Assembly (NCBI RefSeq): GCF_905163445.1
Contig: NC_053195.1
Location: 1,602,501-1,666,500 of the forward strand
DNA: 64,000 bases
Direction of reading: 5' to 3'
Origin: Pararge aegeria
Taxonomy: Eukaryota; Arthropoda; Insecta; Lepidoptera; Nymphalidae
Shown here piece by piece: positions 29,034 to 40,765 of this stretch. The translations under genes were made by a program, and so were the position numbers. The first letter of the stretch is position 1, and each line of letters starts with the position of its first letter. The notes below the pieces were generated by a model. It saw only the letters and a program-made list of their open reading frames with translations. It ran no database searches and was not told the origin of the DNA.

Positions 29034-31469
29034 TAACGCTGCAATCATGCCTGTTTTAGTTTAGCTTTACCATACAGTTCATAATGGATATGCGTATTAA
29101 ATAATATTTTTTATTACATAGTTGCAACATTTTTAACTGTTTATTTGTCAGACCCATTGGGTTATATGTTACTACCTCTTAGACCCCCGGTCATTGAAGC
29201 TCGAAAAAGAGAGATATAGGTTAGTTTAGCAGATACCCCTAGACTCCATCTCTGTTAATTTCGGTTTTTCTCGATTCTTAGATATGTTAAGAAAATCACG
29301 TTGGCATTTACTCAGCATAACTTAATCTATTGCTAGCTGATACATTGATTAAAGTCACAAATAGTAAAGTATTAATTAGACATCCAAAAAATTGTGTAAC
29401 CTCTAAAAGATCGACTTAAATGCATATTATATACGAATGATAGACGAATGCTTAAACGCTCCATAACAGAAGCTGTATATCCGAAGAAAAGTAGATTAAA
29501 TAAGAACTGTCTAAAAAATATTATAAAAGAGTCCACACTCAAAGTAAACACATCGAAAATTTCGGTTTGTTTATCATTTTACTAAATAGGCCCTAACCTC
29601 CCGCATCGGCTGGGCATAGCCAGAGAATCTTCACAAAACAACATAACGGCCCGCTAAGTGGCCAAAGGTGCAAACAAGGAATATATATAGTCATAACCTG
29701 TAGGGCCTGACACCTTCAAGTAATTTCCAACCTTAAAACTGGAGATTTAAAATTCAAAATTGTATTGAAGTGTGGCGATATTGTTTACTCTACTAATGAG
29801 CGCTTAGCTCAGAGTCTGTAATCTGTGGTCGCTTGTCATTAAGCACAGTATCTTGTTCCTATTTGATTTTTTCTATTGGCCATGTGCCTACAAACCTGTT
29901 GGATACCGGGAATTAAGGCCAGCCCGAGAACAGTAAGGCACGGAACAGGATGGTCGTTTTTGTTACACTTCTTAATGTGGACTTACTTAATAAAGACAAT
30001 TCTGTAAGTGGCTTGACTAGCAGATGACTCAAAAGACGTGTTTTATTATGTTATAGAGCAACGGACTCTGCGTGTCACACTGACGCATGTTCAATACGGG
30101 ACCACGAGGTTTTCGAGTTCGATCGCCTGGTTTACAAAAATTTACATCGGTCCGAACCCATAACCTTTGAGTAACTTATGTAATTCAGTGTCCGGTTCAA
30201 ATGCCTTTGTCTTTTGAACGACATACTAGCTTGTTCAAACGTTTTTATAAAATAAAATTCACAAAAAAATGTATTAAAGATTAACTCGTATCTAATCGAT
30301 ATAAAGGTGTTCTGTAGACACTTGTTTTTATTTATTTTCACTTTTTTGCGATCCACTTACAATACACTTTTTAGCTTGGAGATTTGCAAAATCTTAACTA
30401 ATATTATAAAGGACACAGATACAATTTCAGTGTCTGTTTGTATATTACTGAGGTTTGAAGCAACCTTTGTATCGATCATGAAGTTTGGCATAGATATAGT
30501 TGGCATCAACAAAAAAATAATTCAATTCGATTTTACTAAATTTGTCAGTATCAATTTGCAATTATTTTCCTTTACATATTTTTTTTGCAACTTTTTTGAT
30601 AAATTCTAGGAGTCAATACCATCATAAAATATATTTTATGTTTTTATTAAAGTGTTTTCAGCTTCACTTAAGGAAATATCAGTATGAATTATTGGTCATT
30701 AAAAAAATTGAAAACTATCGAAATAAATATTTTATTTCATCCCAAAATTTTAAAGGGTAACTAAGAAAACGTCCTGAAAATTTTTCATAATTATTTTACT
30801 GTGTAAATTAAAGTCAATCTTATTAAGGTGACCAGCATTTATTAGGACCAACATTTAGTTTGAAATAATAACATAGATTATTAATAGTTTAAGTACTTTC
30901 AACCTCATTTAGCAGCACTCAGAACTTTATAGGGTTATAAAACTAAATAGGGATATTTAATAACACTTTAAATCCTTATATGACAAACTTGAGAGACTCT
31001 TAAGAAAATGTGAAACGTAATCAGAAAAGCTTTTATAATTTCAATACGGTATTCTCAAATAAGAACAACACAGCTATAAAAAACATCAACGTATCTCATA
31101 AACAAAAACCATGATGAACTCATTTCAATCAACTATTATAATTGGCGTGAAATAAAATGTTTTAAATTAATTACGATTATTATAAATCATTAAATTTATA
31201 TACTCGTTTTTGATATCCTATACCTATTTTTAGTTTCATTGTAGAATAATGCTAAACATTAATGTAAATTAAAGTATACCTAACATAAAAAATTATACTT
31301 ATTTGCCCATTACGTAATATTAGATTTTCTGATGTTTCAAAAACGATCTTTGTAATAAGACAAAATTGATTTTTTTTGCTAAAAAGCAATATCATTTTTA
31401 TAGATGTGAACAAAAACCAAGCAATAATAATATATTTTAATGTAAAAAAGAGAGCAATCGCTGAGGCTT
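29034..31469. other. 2.4 kb with no gene recognised
   Basis: AT-rich. A GTTTTCGAGTTCGATCGCCTGG segment (30110-30131) resembles a lone B box of an old SINE. Frames of 72-100 codons at 30132-30760 are A/T- and Phe/Ile/Lys-rich, with no domain seen. Confidence 0.45.
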
Positions 31470-31570
31470 CTCAGTATGATATGCCTTCTAAACCGGTGGT
31501 AAAGTCTCTACAAACAGACTGACTTGATGTTTCAAAATTGCTTATAGAGTAAAAATCAATTTTATTTCGA
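31470..31570 (+). mobile_element. LE fragment
   Basis: GATATGCCTTCTAAACCGGT, GGTAAAGTCTCTACAAACAG, GACTTGATGTTTCAAAATTG: same blocks as 19242-19402, opposite strand. Confidence 0.55.
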
Positions 31571-31931
31571 ATCAAGTACTAGCTTACTAGCTTAGCTTAG
31601 ATATGGCTAAAGTCGCATAAACATAGGCCCTTAAATCATGCAACATTATGCACATCACGGTTATATAAACAAAACACGTTCCCTCCCATATTTATATAAT
31701 GTTAAGGAAAAAAGAGCCTTTAGATTAATCGCAACAATAAATCAGAACAAGCGATTCGACACAGTATTGTAACATCCGAGTTCATAAAAATAATTTGAGA
31801 AATTCTCGACGTATTAATAGCTCCAATATAAAGCATCGATTAACAATTTGTTAAGAAACAAAAGTTCATGAACATATTATTATATTCTTGAAAAAGCATA
31901 TTAATTTTAGTTAACCTTTGCTAGTTTTATA
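31571..31931. other. No gene seen
   Basis: AT-rich, no family recognised. Confidence 0.45.
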
Positions 31932-32178
31932 TAAATAAATATACTAAAACAATACCCAAAAGTTAGCGTAGCCTGTCTTACTAAGATGACTGATGAATAT
32001 TTTTTATTTTTTTTATAAATAATTTACATAAATACTTATAATATACAGATAAACACCCAGACATTGAAAAACGTTCATTTCACAAGCATTCATCACACAA
32101 GCATTTTCCAGTTGGGGGAATCGAACCCACGGCCTTGGACCCAGAAAGCAGGATCACTGCCCACTGCGCCAATCGGGT
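31932..32178 (-). mobile_element. SC copy, near full length
   Basis: From ATAAATAAATATACTAAAAC to the head complement CACTGCGCCAATCGGGTC; B box complement GGGGAATCGAACCCACGGCC is intact. Confidence 0.85.
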
Positions 32179-32810
32179 CATTATTGTTATTGACCATTTT
32201 ATCTACCTTATGTAAATTTCATTCATTTAACTAACGAAATGAAAGAATTTATGCGAACATCAATAGTCAGGCAGAATATTACAGCCAGCATTCTTGAGGC
32301 CTTTCCTTGCAGGCATTAGCTGCAAAGTAATGAATGAAATGATGAAGTTTAAGTTAATTATTATGTTCTATATTTTATTGTAATGATTTCATTAAAAACA
32401 TCATACATAATTATCGATCGTAACTAGCTTTTTTACTAGAATTTCTCACGGGAGCAAACCTTCTCCATTTAAAAACAACATAAAACCAATTCGACTCACA
32501 TTAACCCAATTTTAACTAGAATCGAATCAACCAATAGTATCCATTTAAATACCTCCATTTAATATAAAACATAAACAACAAAGATTATTTTAGTAATCGT
32601 TTAATTATTTTTTATTAATACCAAACTTAATTTGCCATCGTAATCACATTCTACTAACCTTTATTTGCATACTAATGAAGTAAAAATTAATAATTAAATG
32701 TTGTTTTGTAATAGGGTAAAAGTTGGCGGGCGGATCAAAGGCTGAGGAACTGTTTCCATTTTACATAAACGTTTTTTTTTTTGTAATTAATTTAATTTTC
32801 AATTGTCTTT
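32179..32810. other. No gene seen
   Basis: AT-rich, no family recognised. Confidence 0.5.
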
Positions 32811-32980
32811 AACAGTCCTGAACTAAAGGCCTCTCTCAACGTGAGTGTTTGCTCGTGATCCCCACGCTGGGCAGACGGCCTGGTGAGCGCAGTTGATGGT
32901 AGTAGTAGTACAGAGGACGCTGTTGCCCGTTCTCCGTTATATTCCCTTAGTCGCCTCGCACGACACTCGCGGGAAGAGGG
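32811..32980 (+). repeat. Family M copy
   Basis: CCCCACGCTGGGCAGACGGC, GTAGTAGTAGTACAGAGGAC, CGTTCTCCGTTATATTCCCT, CGCCTCGCACGACACTCGCG. Confidence 0.7.
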
Positions 32981-33737
32981 CTGCTAACAACTGTTATCTG
33001 ATCTATCGTCACCATACATTTAAATGTATAAACGTTCAATGCATCAAATTTATAACACAATAGAGTATTTATGGCGTAAGTCATAAACTCGTTTTGTTTT
33101 AATTCCAGTGTTAAGCGACCTGTTTTTCCACAAAAATGTAGTGAGTGCTATTTTTTATTAGTAAACCATAAGTGAAATGAATTTGAAATAAGTTTTTCGT
33201 ATATTTTTGTAAATAATGGTACCTTTGCTTTACCAGATGTGGAACACGATCACAGTATTTTCTCAACAAAAGACTTCAACGCGAGTAAAGCTACTCATAC
33301 TTGCCAATAGATATTATATCCAACAAAAATGATCTTTGCAAAAAAACGACTTTTGAAATTAAACATTCACATCAAGCTGGGATATTATATGCTACAGCTA
33401 GCTTTGCAACAGCAATCGCTAAGAAAATGCTACTAAGAGTTCCAATGTCTGTTTCTTAAACTATTTTTAGTAATCTCAGACGGATCATAACAATGCGAAC
33501 GTATACCATCACACTACATACTAAAGAGTATGCATAAGTCATGATACGTAAAACCTACCATTAAACTATTAACAAGTTACTTCTAATTGTACTATTCGAG
33601 CGCGGCATCTAAGAAGTATGTTAAAGTTGATCTATCACTTATATTTAGAACATTCTCAACCAATCTCCAAAAGGAGAAGGTGAATACCATGTGAATATTT
33701 TTTTGGCGATGTGCAATCTGACTAACATCCTAAAGCT
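32981..33737. other. No gene seen
   Basis: AT-rich, no family recognised. Confidence 0.5.
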
Positions 33738-33852
33738 AGCGGTGATTAGGACATCGGCTTCACTTCCGTGGGGGCGAGTTTAAACCACATACCTATCTCC
33801 AAGCAATTGATAATATTCACTTGCTTTAACGGTGAAGGAAAACATCCTGACA
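33738..33852 (+). mobile_element. SA 5' half, split by family P
   Basis: GCGGTGATTAGGACATCGGC, TTCACTTGCTTTAACGGTGA, AAGGAAAACATCCTGAC. Resumes at 34020. Confidence 0.75.
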
Positions 33853-33865
33853 ATATACCTTATAT

Positions 33866-34012
33866 TGAGACGAGGTTCCTCCCTTTGGAGCCCTGACCGT
33901 CGGATGCTTGGGCATTCGAAAGCCCAGAAGCGGAGAAGTGAATGAATTTTTAATTAATTTTTAATAGTGCTATTTTTATGCAGAATTAAAAAAAATGTCA
34001 ATCAATAAATTA
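33866..34012 (+). mobile_element. Family P inserted in SA
   Basis: GAGACGAGGTTCCTCCCTTT, GAGCCCTGACCGTCGGATGC, TTGGGCATTCGAAAGCCCAG, then TTTTTAATAGTGC and an A-rich end. No clean target duplication is visible. Confidence 0.65.
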
Positions 34013-34019
34013 TAGAACA

Positions 34020-34147
34020 TTCCCTTGATTTAACGGTAAAGTCCATCAATCTGTTCGTATTGTGGTGAACTATGTCCTAAACCCTTCTAATTCTGGTAGG
34101 ACACTCGTGCCCTGTAGTGGGCCGAAAATGGGTTGATATGATGATGA
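34020..34147 (+). mobile_element. SA 3' half, after P
   Basis: CTTGATTTAACGGTAAAG, GTCCTAAACCCTTCTAATTC, GCCCTGTAGTGGGCCG and GGGTTGATATGATGATG. Confidence 0.75.
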
Positions 34148-34375
34148 ACATCCACAATTAATAATTTAAACAAATAAACTTTGCAGCCGACCATTTATTC
34201 AGCTGTCTCGTTCCGAAAATTACCATACTTAATGGCTTTCTGATCAATATGAATCTTGATATAAAGAAAAGAGTTAATAAAAGCATTAAATATACAAAAA
34301 CGTTAAAAACAGGAAAGAATTGTTTCTCCTTCTATTCAATGTCAAAAAAGAAAGGTATGTGTATAAAATGAGTGG

Positions 34376-34490
34376 ATAGTCAAAGTCAAATATTTCTTCA
34401 ATCTAGAAGGCACTTTTAAATCCTTCCACATTTTTTTTGGTTGGTGATAACTTCATTCGTAAATTTTAAACTAAAGCGAACGTTCCAATT
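34376..34490 (-). mobile_element. LF fragment
   Basis: AGTCAAAGTCAAATATTTCT, TTGGTTGGTGATAACTTCAT, TAAACTAAAGCGAACGTTCC: diverged LF tail in minus orientation. Confidence 0.5.
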
Positions 34491-34557
34491 GCGGATTGCG
34501 ATCTAAGAATGAGCCCACAAAAAACTTAGTCCTGTGTTCTATTTTTGAAATTACCAT

Positions 34558-34670
34558 CTAAAATTGTCACTACTCGTAAGTGACAATTTCAAAAGACAAG
34601 AATTTAAAGAGCAAGCTTAAGTTCGAATCATTTTTGCTAATCTAAGCAAATTTAATACGAACTTAAGCTT
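34558..34670. repeat. Two adjacent hairpins
   Basis: First: AAATTGTCACT (34561-34571) with AGTGACAATTT (34579-34589). Second: AAGCTTAAGTTCG (34613-34625) with CGAACTTAAGCTT (34658-34670), enclosing an inner stem TTTGCT/AGCAAA. Confidence 0.85.
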
Positions 34671-34781
34671 TTCAATCGTGTATCCTTTTATTATAATTGG
34701 ATAAAGACAACATTAAATAATAATGCCTTAACGCAAACAGAAACACTAATAAAAAGCTTTTGTGTAAATAAAATAATATCA

Positions 34782-34840
34782 AAAGTAAAAGTAATAAAAA
34801 GTTCGAAAGTAAAAGTAATAATAAGTTCGAAAGTCAAAAG
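34782..34840. repeat. 24-bp tandem repeat, about 2.5 units
   Basis: Units 34782-34805 and 34806-34829 begin AAAGTAAAAGTAATAA and end AAGTTCG; they differ at one base. A partial third unit follows. Confidence 0.85.
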
Positions 34841-35992
34841 CTTAAGCATAGTAATAGTCTGTGAAGTACCACATCAAAAACATTCCATTAACTAAAGAAG
34901 GTAATCCACTAAAAGTAAAAACAAAAAGCGATCCCATCTATATTGCGCCTTGTCAAAAAACCTCCGTTATAACTGAAAATAGTAACGTAACCGAATCGAC
35001 CTGCCTTCCCACGACCTTAGAGCTACATTTTGCCGTGCGCTATCCAATCTTACTTCCTACTTCAAATCTAAATAAACCTTAATTTATACGAATAAAGTTC
35101 AAAATCGATCTAGCATGTAATATATCCATTCAAAACCGATGTCTCGTTCACACATGCACAATCCCGACACCTTAGATTTGTGTGTGTAGATTGTATTATA
35201 AATCGCAGTTCAACGCAATTTGAATTTCGGTGTCATTAAAATAGGGTTAGTTTTTATTTAATGGATGATTGCGTGTATATATTGATCAATGTGAGTAAGG
35301 GTGTTTGCATATTGGGTGTCTACTTTGTTAAAATCGAAATGTAAACAAATTGATAATCGTTTAACTTTTTGTAAAAATGTGATATTGGACTCTTAATCGT
35401 GTTTTCGGTACTAAGTATCCAAAAAGCTTTAAGTAAGTACCAAAACATGCATACATAATACAGTTATCAATAAAATTAATTTTGAAACATTTTGAGATAT
35501 AATATTATTTGTAGATATAGCAACAAAAATTTATCTTTTACCTCAAGTTTATATGGTTTTTGAAACCTATTTTGACTTCGTCTTTTATGGTCTAAAACAT
35601 TTAGTTATTTTTATAAGTAACTCTTCGTGCGTTTTTAAGGTTTTTTTTTAATAAACCTTGGGAAACGTTTGTTTTTCTAGGAAATTTACCCTCTGTTCTT
35701 TCAAATAACTGTGTGACAAATGTTAAATAAGAGCGCGAAGGGCGGACAAACGAACACATTTTCGCATTTGGAATTAGTAAGGATTTTTTTCTTAGTAATA
35801 TTATAAATCGTATTCCTGTCACTGTAAACAAGCCCTTATGTTTGTGACAGTGCGCACGAGTGGGTCGCTACAGGTGAATTTACATCGGTGTGCGTGAGGT
35901 CACTCCGATCGTATATTATAAAAAGGAGTTTGCATGTGTGCGTTGAAGATGCGCCTTTCTTAGTTAAACGTAACACTGTATTGTTTAATAGG
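34841..35992. other. 1.15 kb with no gene recognised
   Basis: A 73-codon plus-strand frame (34861-35082) and a 76-codon minus-strand frame (35601-35831) have no recognised domain. A TATAAAAAGG motif (35918-35927) sits in a GTGTGCG-rich stretch; no initiator or coding exon follows within sight. Confidence 0.4.
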
Positions 35993-36075
35993 CTATCCTA
36001 ACGTAGCGGTATAATATTATGCTCTAGCCTTAAAAGGGGTCCTGGATTCGACTCCCGGCTAAGGTTGGCTTATTT
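35993..36075 (+). mobile_element. Degraded tRNA-like SINE head
   Basis: GCTATCCTAACGTAGCGGT, then GGGGTCCTGGATTCGACTCC (B-box-like). No body follows. Could be an SB relative. Confidence 0.35.
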
Positions 36076-36379
36076 AAGAATTCAAATCGAAAAGCGATCT
36101 AAAATGCTACGTGGCCGTTCCGTAAACTTTTCCATGTCAACTTTTTTTTAGCAAAAAAATATAAGTTAAACATAGCCAAATCCTTTTTTTTAATCTATCC
36201 TAATTTTATTTACAATGTCTGCGAAAACCTTGCGAAATATTTTCGTTAGAGGTTACTTCCACTAATCAATCTAATCGAAAATCTTCAGATGACTCCACTC
36301 ATTTACCACCAGGTCAGATCGCAATAAAGGGTAAAATAATAGTGAAAAGAAAAAAAAATTACAAACCTCCTCTATTTTA

Positions 36380-36608
36380 ACGACCTCTCTGACACAGCGG
36401 TGAGCGTTGTAATTTTGAATGGATGGTCCCGGCTTCGATCACCGGCAGGGGCAATTTAAGAATTTATAACTCTGAATTTTGTCTGGTCGAGGTAGGTACC
36501 ACACAAACATATATATATATAAATAAACCCCTAATAGGTTAGTCCGTTACCATCTCAGACTTCAACATCATTCACCATCAGGTGAGATCGCAGGCAAGGT
36601 CTTGTAAC
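36380..36608 (+). mobile_element. SB copy with internal deletion
   Basis: ACGACCTCTCTGACACAGCG, CCCGGCTTCGATCACCGGCA, then directly AATAGGTTAGTCCGTTACCA and CATCAGGTGAGATCGCAGGC. The block with ACCGACAAAGACGT is missing. Confidence 0.8.
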
Positions 36609-36715
36609 GTATAGTTCAATAAGTACCAACATTTTTAGGTCTTAAGAGGTATTTTCCTTGCTACTTTATAAAGTGAATTTACTAACTTTTACGTTTTTCT
36701 GAGGAAACAAACTAA

Positions 36716-37075
36716 AAAAAAAAGAGTGTGTGTACTTATGTACAGGCGTTAGAATGTATACTTATTTGGCGTATGGAAAAAAATGCAGTAGTGATTAACG
36801 ATAAAATGTATTAAAATTAATCAAAAAGATTTTATTGAAATAAAAAAGGTTTTATTAACGTAATGATATTTATTGATTCACATTGTTTGTACTGTTACGA
36901 AACACGTGTTCTAAATATAAAAATACTAGAATATACAACTTGAATATAGCTATCGATTTTCATGCCACCTAGAACTAACTTTACGATGTAGAATTCAGGT
37001 GTCGGTGTGCGCGCGCATCGTAAAAATTCACTCTCATTATTTTTCTCCATCGCGCCAAAAGAAGTATAACTTCAA
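36716..37075. repeat. Family W with inverted ends
   Basis: AAAGAGTGTGTGTACTTATG, ACAGGCGTTAGAATGTATAC and TTATTTGGCG at 36722-36773; the complement type CGCCAAAAGAAGTATAACTTC appears at 37050-37070. It may be one element with inverted termini or two W scraps. The 97-codon frame at 36999-37292 overlaps the right end and is not trusted. Confidence 0.45.
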
Positions 37076-37370
37076 AAAATACAACCGTATTGAAGAAACT
37101 CTTCCTTTTTTGCAGTCTCCTCCAGAAGAGATTAACGATGTTGATTGCAAACTACACTTGCGCTACAGTTTCTCATTTAAAAATATAGGCTCAATAAATC
37201 GTACCTCAATTACAGGTAACTGTACGGTGCTAAATGCTCCGATTATCTGTTCCCACTTTGCGATCAGTAAAAACTATTACGCGCGTTTCTAATACCATAT
37301 CGATAATACCATAATAATATAAGATCGGACATCGTCGTATTGCAAGCTATTCGTTTTTTTTATCGTCATA

Positions 37371-37645
37371 ATTGACGGACCAAGCAGATCGTTCACCAGA
37401 TGGCTAGTGGAAAACCTTGGATAGAAGCATACTTTGCAGAAATTTATGATATATTATGAAAATGAAGCTTATTTTGCTATACTCCGCGAAAAGCAGGAGA
37501 ATCTGTGTAGTGTAATTTATAATTTCTTCAATCCTTATACACTACACCAAACAGATCTTTGGCAATGTACACTCTACGCACGTTTCGCTCCAAAACCGGA
37601 GCATCCTCAGGAGATGTTGACTTTACAATGAATAATTGTTAACTG
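37371..37645 (+). repeat. J head joined to an HR copy
   Basis: GACCAAGCAGATCGTTCACC (37378-37397), then HR from 37419 with all blocks. The ribozyme-like core is at 37571-37613 (minus strand) with intact stem II (GCTCC/GGAGC) and stem III (ACG/CGT). Ends GACTTTACAATGAATAATTG. Confidence 0.8.
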
Positions 37646-37854
37646 AAAAATTAGCCAAATGGGTCGCGTTCTATACCTTTCTTACCCCTACTCCCCTACT
37701 CTACCTTATCTATCTAAGCCCCTCACACCCCATTGGTGCCTCTGAATATATTCAATAGAGGTGAAGTTGATAATTTTATTTCTTCGTTTAGCAACTTGAA
37801 CCTCCCATTTTTATCTTTAATAATTTCTAACTGTTCTCTGTTCTCTCTGCTATA

Positions 37855-38100
37855 GCAAATTAAGCTTAATTTTCATAATATAGTGGAAAAACATCGCCTA
37901 TGAACTGAAAAACACTTCACAGGGCATGGAGTACGTCCTGCACCATACAGCCCTGTGTCTATAAATTTGAGGCGTAAGTGCCTCAAATGCCTGTAATTAC
38001 ACCGGCAACAGCATTGCAACAATGCTGCTTAGCCTGGCAATAGTACTTCCCCGGACGAGCTCTGTCACGAAAAGTTCTACTGCTACTAAAACAGTTAGAC
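37855..38100 (+). repeat. HR scrap and family J copy
   Basis: AGCAAATTAAGCTTAATTTT (HR, minus) then J: AACACTTCACAGGGCATGGA, CCATACAGCCCTGTGTCTAT, AAGTGCCTCAAATGCCTGTA, ACACCGGCAACAGCATTGCA, GGACGAGCTCTGTCACGA. This is the fullest J copy here. Confidence 0.7.
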
Positions 38101-38163
38101 TGTTTGGAGACATCTATACTATTCATTGCTTGGAGCTAGTGGATATTCCAATGTTTTGACTAC

Positions 38164-38432
38164 CCCTCTGGCGCAACGGTGAGCGCTCTGAATTTAAGTT
38201 GGAGGTCCCGGGTTCGATTCCCGGCCGGGGGAGTTTGAGATTTCTGAATTTTCCACAGTTACCACCCTAACGACAAAGAAGTGCCGCTAAGCGATTTAGT
38301 GTTCCGGTGCGATGTCGCGTGGATATCAAATAGGGGTATGACTACCATACTCCGTAACAGGCTAGCCCGCTACCATCTTAGACTGCATCAACACCTACCC
38401 ACTTACTAACTTGTAGGAATGAAAAAAAAAAT
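38164..38432 (+). mobile_element. SB copy
   Basis: CTCTGGCGCAACGGTGAGCG, GGTCCCGGGTTCGATTCCCG (intact B box), GTGTTCCGGTGCGATGTCGC, CCGCTACCATCTTAGACTGC. The end is replaced by TACCCACTTACTAACTTGTA. A and B boxes could still drive Pol III. Confidence 0.85.
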
Positions 38433-38494
38433 GTAGCGCAGTAGCGTTGGTAGCATAAGCTGCCTCACAAAACGTTTTATGAAGGTCTTACAGC

Positions 38495-38756
38495 GACGGC
38501 CGATTGGCGCAGTGGCCCTGCTTTCTGAGTCCAAGGCCGTGGGTTCGATTCCCACAAGTGGAAAAATGTTTCAGTGATGAACATGAATATTTTTCAATAT
38601 CTGTGTGTTTATATATATATTGTAAGTATTTTATGTATAATAACTATTCATAAAAATATTCATCAGTCATCTTAGTATCCATAACACAAGCTACGCTTAC
38701 TTTGGGGCTAGATTTCGATGTGTGTAGTATATTTATTTATTTATTATTTATTATTA
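38495..38756 (+). mobile_element. SC copy, full length (family definition)
   Basis: GACGGCCGATTGGCGCAGTG (A box), GCCGTGGGTTCGATTCCCAC (B box), GAACATGAATATTTTTCAAT, CATCAGTCATCTTAGTATCC, CACAAGCTACGCTTACTTTG, GGGGCTAGATTTCGATGTGT, and a TTTA-repeat end. Pol III SINE of tRNA origin. Confidence 0.9.
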
Positions 38757-39165
38757 AAATAAATCTTGCCCTTCAACGGACTTCGAAATACATTCGTAAA
38801 TAGTCGTTTTTTTTACATATGGTATTGAAGACAAGGGCTCACTTGTAGAGCAAAACCAAAAAAAAAAGTTTCGCTTTCAATATAAAACAGCGCCTTGCAT
38901 CACTATCTAATACACGTAATAACCGGTTATAGGACACCGGCACTACATAATTACAATATACGCGATCATTAAGTGTTACTTTATAATTTCGCTTAACACT
39001 GATTGAGCTGTTCAACGGTCCGACATGGGAAATTTTTATTGGGCGTTCCATACTGATTGATGGCGTTAAAGATAGTAGGAATTTAATGAATCACAATGCC
39101 AAAGACGCATTTTTTTAAATAATAATAAAATAAATCTAGCTCACGAGGTGCCTATGTGCAGTGGC
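38757..39165. other. No gene seen
   Basis: The minus-strand 70-codon frame at 38839-39051 has no recognised domain. Confidence 0.4.
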
Positions 39166-39412
39166 GTGCATAGAGGCATTACTTTGCAGAACACCATGAT
39201 ACGAGTATATTATGAAAATTAAGCTTAATGTGCTGTTACTCCGCGAAAAGCAGTAGAATCTTTATGGTGTAATTTATAATTTCTTCAATCTTTATACTCC
39301 ACACCAAACAAATCTTCAGAAATGTACCCTCTACACACGTTTCGCTCCCAACCGGAGCATCCTCAGGGGACGTTGACTTCACAATGAATAATTGTTAAGT
39401 CAACATCTCCTG
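39166..39412 (+). repeat. HR copy with inverted end
   Basis: CAGTGGCGTGCATAGAGGCA leads into HR (ATTAAGCTTAATGTGCTGTT, CAATCTTTATACTCCACACC). Core at 39329-39369 (minus) keeps stem II (GCTCC, loop GGTTG, GGAGC), and stem III by one G-U pair. The end AATTGTTAAGTCAACATCTC begins the inverted repeat of the element's own 3' part. Confidence 0.75.
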
Positions 39413-39794
39413 AGAACGTGTAAATTTACTTTATTAATGTTCCATAATATACAAAAAAAATATTGAATATTACCTAAGTGCTATTAACCTACACTACTTC
39501 TATTAAAAAAAAAAAAAAATTAACTGTCTATCTGCTCACTGGTGGCAATGTTACCAACACCCTGGCGCTATAATAATAAATAAATGCTTTTAATTCAGGC
39601 CAAATACCCTGAAAAATGACAAAAATTAAAACAAAAATACAAAACTGTGAAAATTATACAAAAAAAAATTAAAAACACTAGAAAAATTTAAAACTTAAAT
39701 AAATATCCAACTATAATTACAAATTTCAAAAACTAAGAAATAAAATTATTAAAACTAAAAAAAAAAAGAAACTATAGTCTCTTTATAATATGAG
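39413..39794. other. A-rich stretch, no gene
   Basis: Several A-runs and AATAATAAATAAATG near 39570; possibly the tail side of an old minus-strand retroposon. Confidence 0.4.
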
Positions 39795-39875
39795 TTTCTA
39801 TATAATTCCTTCTCATTGTGGGAGGAGACCAATGCCCTGTAGGCTGGAAATGGTTTGATATGATGATGAACGTAC
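39795..39875 (+). mobile_element. SA 3' tail
   Basis: TTCCTTCTCATTGTGGGAGG, AGACCAATGCCCTGTAGGCT, GGTTTGATATGATGATGA. Confidence 0.65.
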
Positions 39876-40302
39876 TGTGCAAAAATGTTACCTCTTTGGC
39901 AACCAAATGTTTCATCTGCAAAGGTACCTTTCTTCTAAAAAGGTTTTTTTTCCTTTGTAACAATTTCAGTCTTCATGAGACGAGAGGTATACCGCTAAAA
40001 GAAAGTTTAATTAAACAGTAAAACAAAATTACTCCAAAACATTCAAGCTTAATTTTAAAGTAAATAATTTTGAGTGAATTATTCAAGGAGCTTTTATAAC
40101 ATACTAAGTGCATACTAGCGTGCAATATTGCGCTTTATTGTATAGCAAATATTGTTCGGTCGGTAACCTCGTAAACCGTGTTTACACTGTTTTCTTGGCT
40201 TTTATGTTTTCCAAGAAGTTGCATGTGTGCGGAACCTTGAAAAGGGACTGTTGGTTGTAATCTTGTACTTCTTCTGCTGCGTGACATTATTTGACTTAAC
40301 TG
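39876..40302. other. No gene seen
   Basis: No recognised family. Frames near 40021 and 40202 are chance frames overlapping SINEs. Confidence 0.4.
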
Positions 40303-40550
40303 CACCTATTGGTTTAGTGGTTAGCATGTTTATCCACATTTCACGAGGTCCTAGGTTCGAACCCCGGCTGGGGATATCGGTTAAATAATACTGAAACAGC
40401 CTGGAATTAAGTAATTGGTGGTGTAATCCACCGTGCACTTTGAGCGTCAGTTCCGGCTTTTATCACTAGCTCGTGATAACAGTCGTTAAAGCCCACCAAC
40501 CCACATTGGAGCGTTGGTCTGTGCTAAAAGAGGAGACCTGTACCGAAAAC
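40303..40550 (+). mobile_element. SG copy, good head
   Basis: ACCTATTGGTTTAGTGGTTA (A box), CACGAGGTCCTAGGTTCGAA (B box), AATCCACCGTGCACTTTGAG, TTAAAGCCCACCAACCCACA, GGAGACCTGTACC. LF follows immediately. Confidence 0.75.
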
Positions 40551-40556
40551 ACTGTG

Positions 40557-40765
40557 AGATGGTAATAACAAAAAAAAACCTGGCTAAGTTTGTTGTGGGC
40601 TCTTCTTAGACCAGGGCGCGTTTGGAACCCTCCTAGCTTTAGTTTTAAGTTAACGAATGCAGTTATCACCATCACTAACGTTAGTGTAACACGTTAAATG
40701 TATAAGCGCTTCATAAGTGTAATAAGGTCTACATGAATGAAATATTTTTGAATTTGAATTTTTGA
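40557..40765 (+). mobile_element. LF family LINE 3' end
   Basis: AGATGGTAATAACAAAAAAA, CCTGGCTAAGTTTGTTGTGG, CCAGGGCGCGTTTGGAACCC, TTTAGTTTTAAGTTAACGAA, tail ATTTTTGAATTTGAATTTTT. Very close to 59770-59975. Confidence 0.8.

Noticed and set aside
30307..30609. 100-codon Phe/Ile-rich frame as a membrane protein
   Set aside because: Composition follows the local AT bias; no start context, domain or conserved pattern.
35910..35930. TATAAAAAGG as a core promoter
   Set aside because: Same reason: isolated motif without transcript evidence.
38495..38570. tRNA gene at intact A/B boxes (also at 38164, 53280, 57654)
   Set aside because: No acceptor stem closes and each is followed by a SINE body that repeats in the window, so these are SINE heads.
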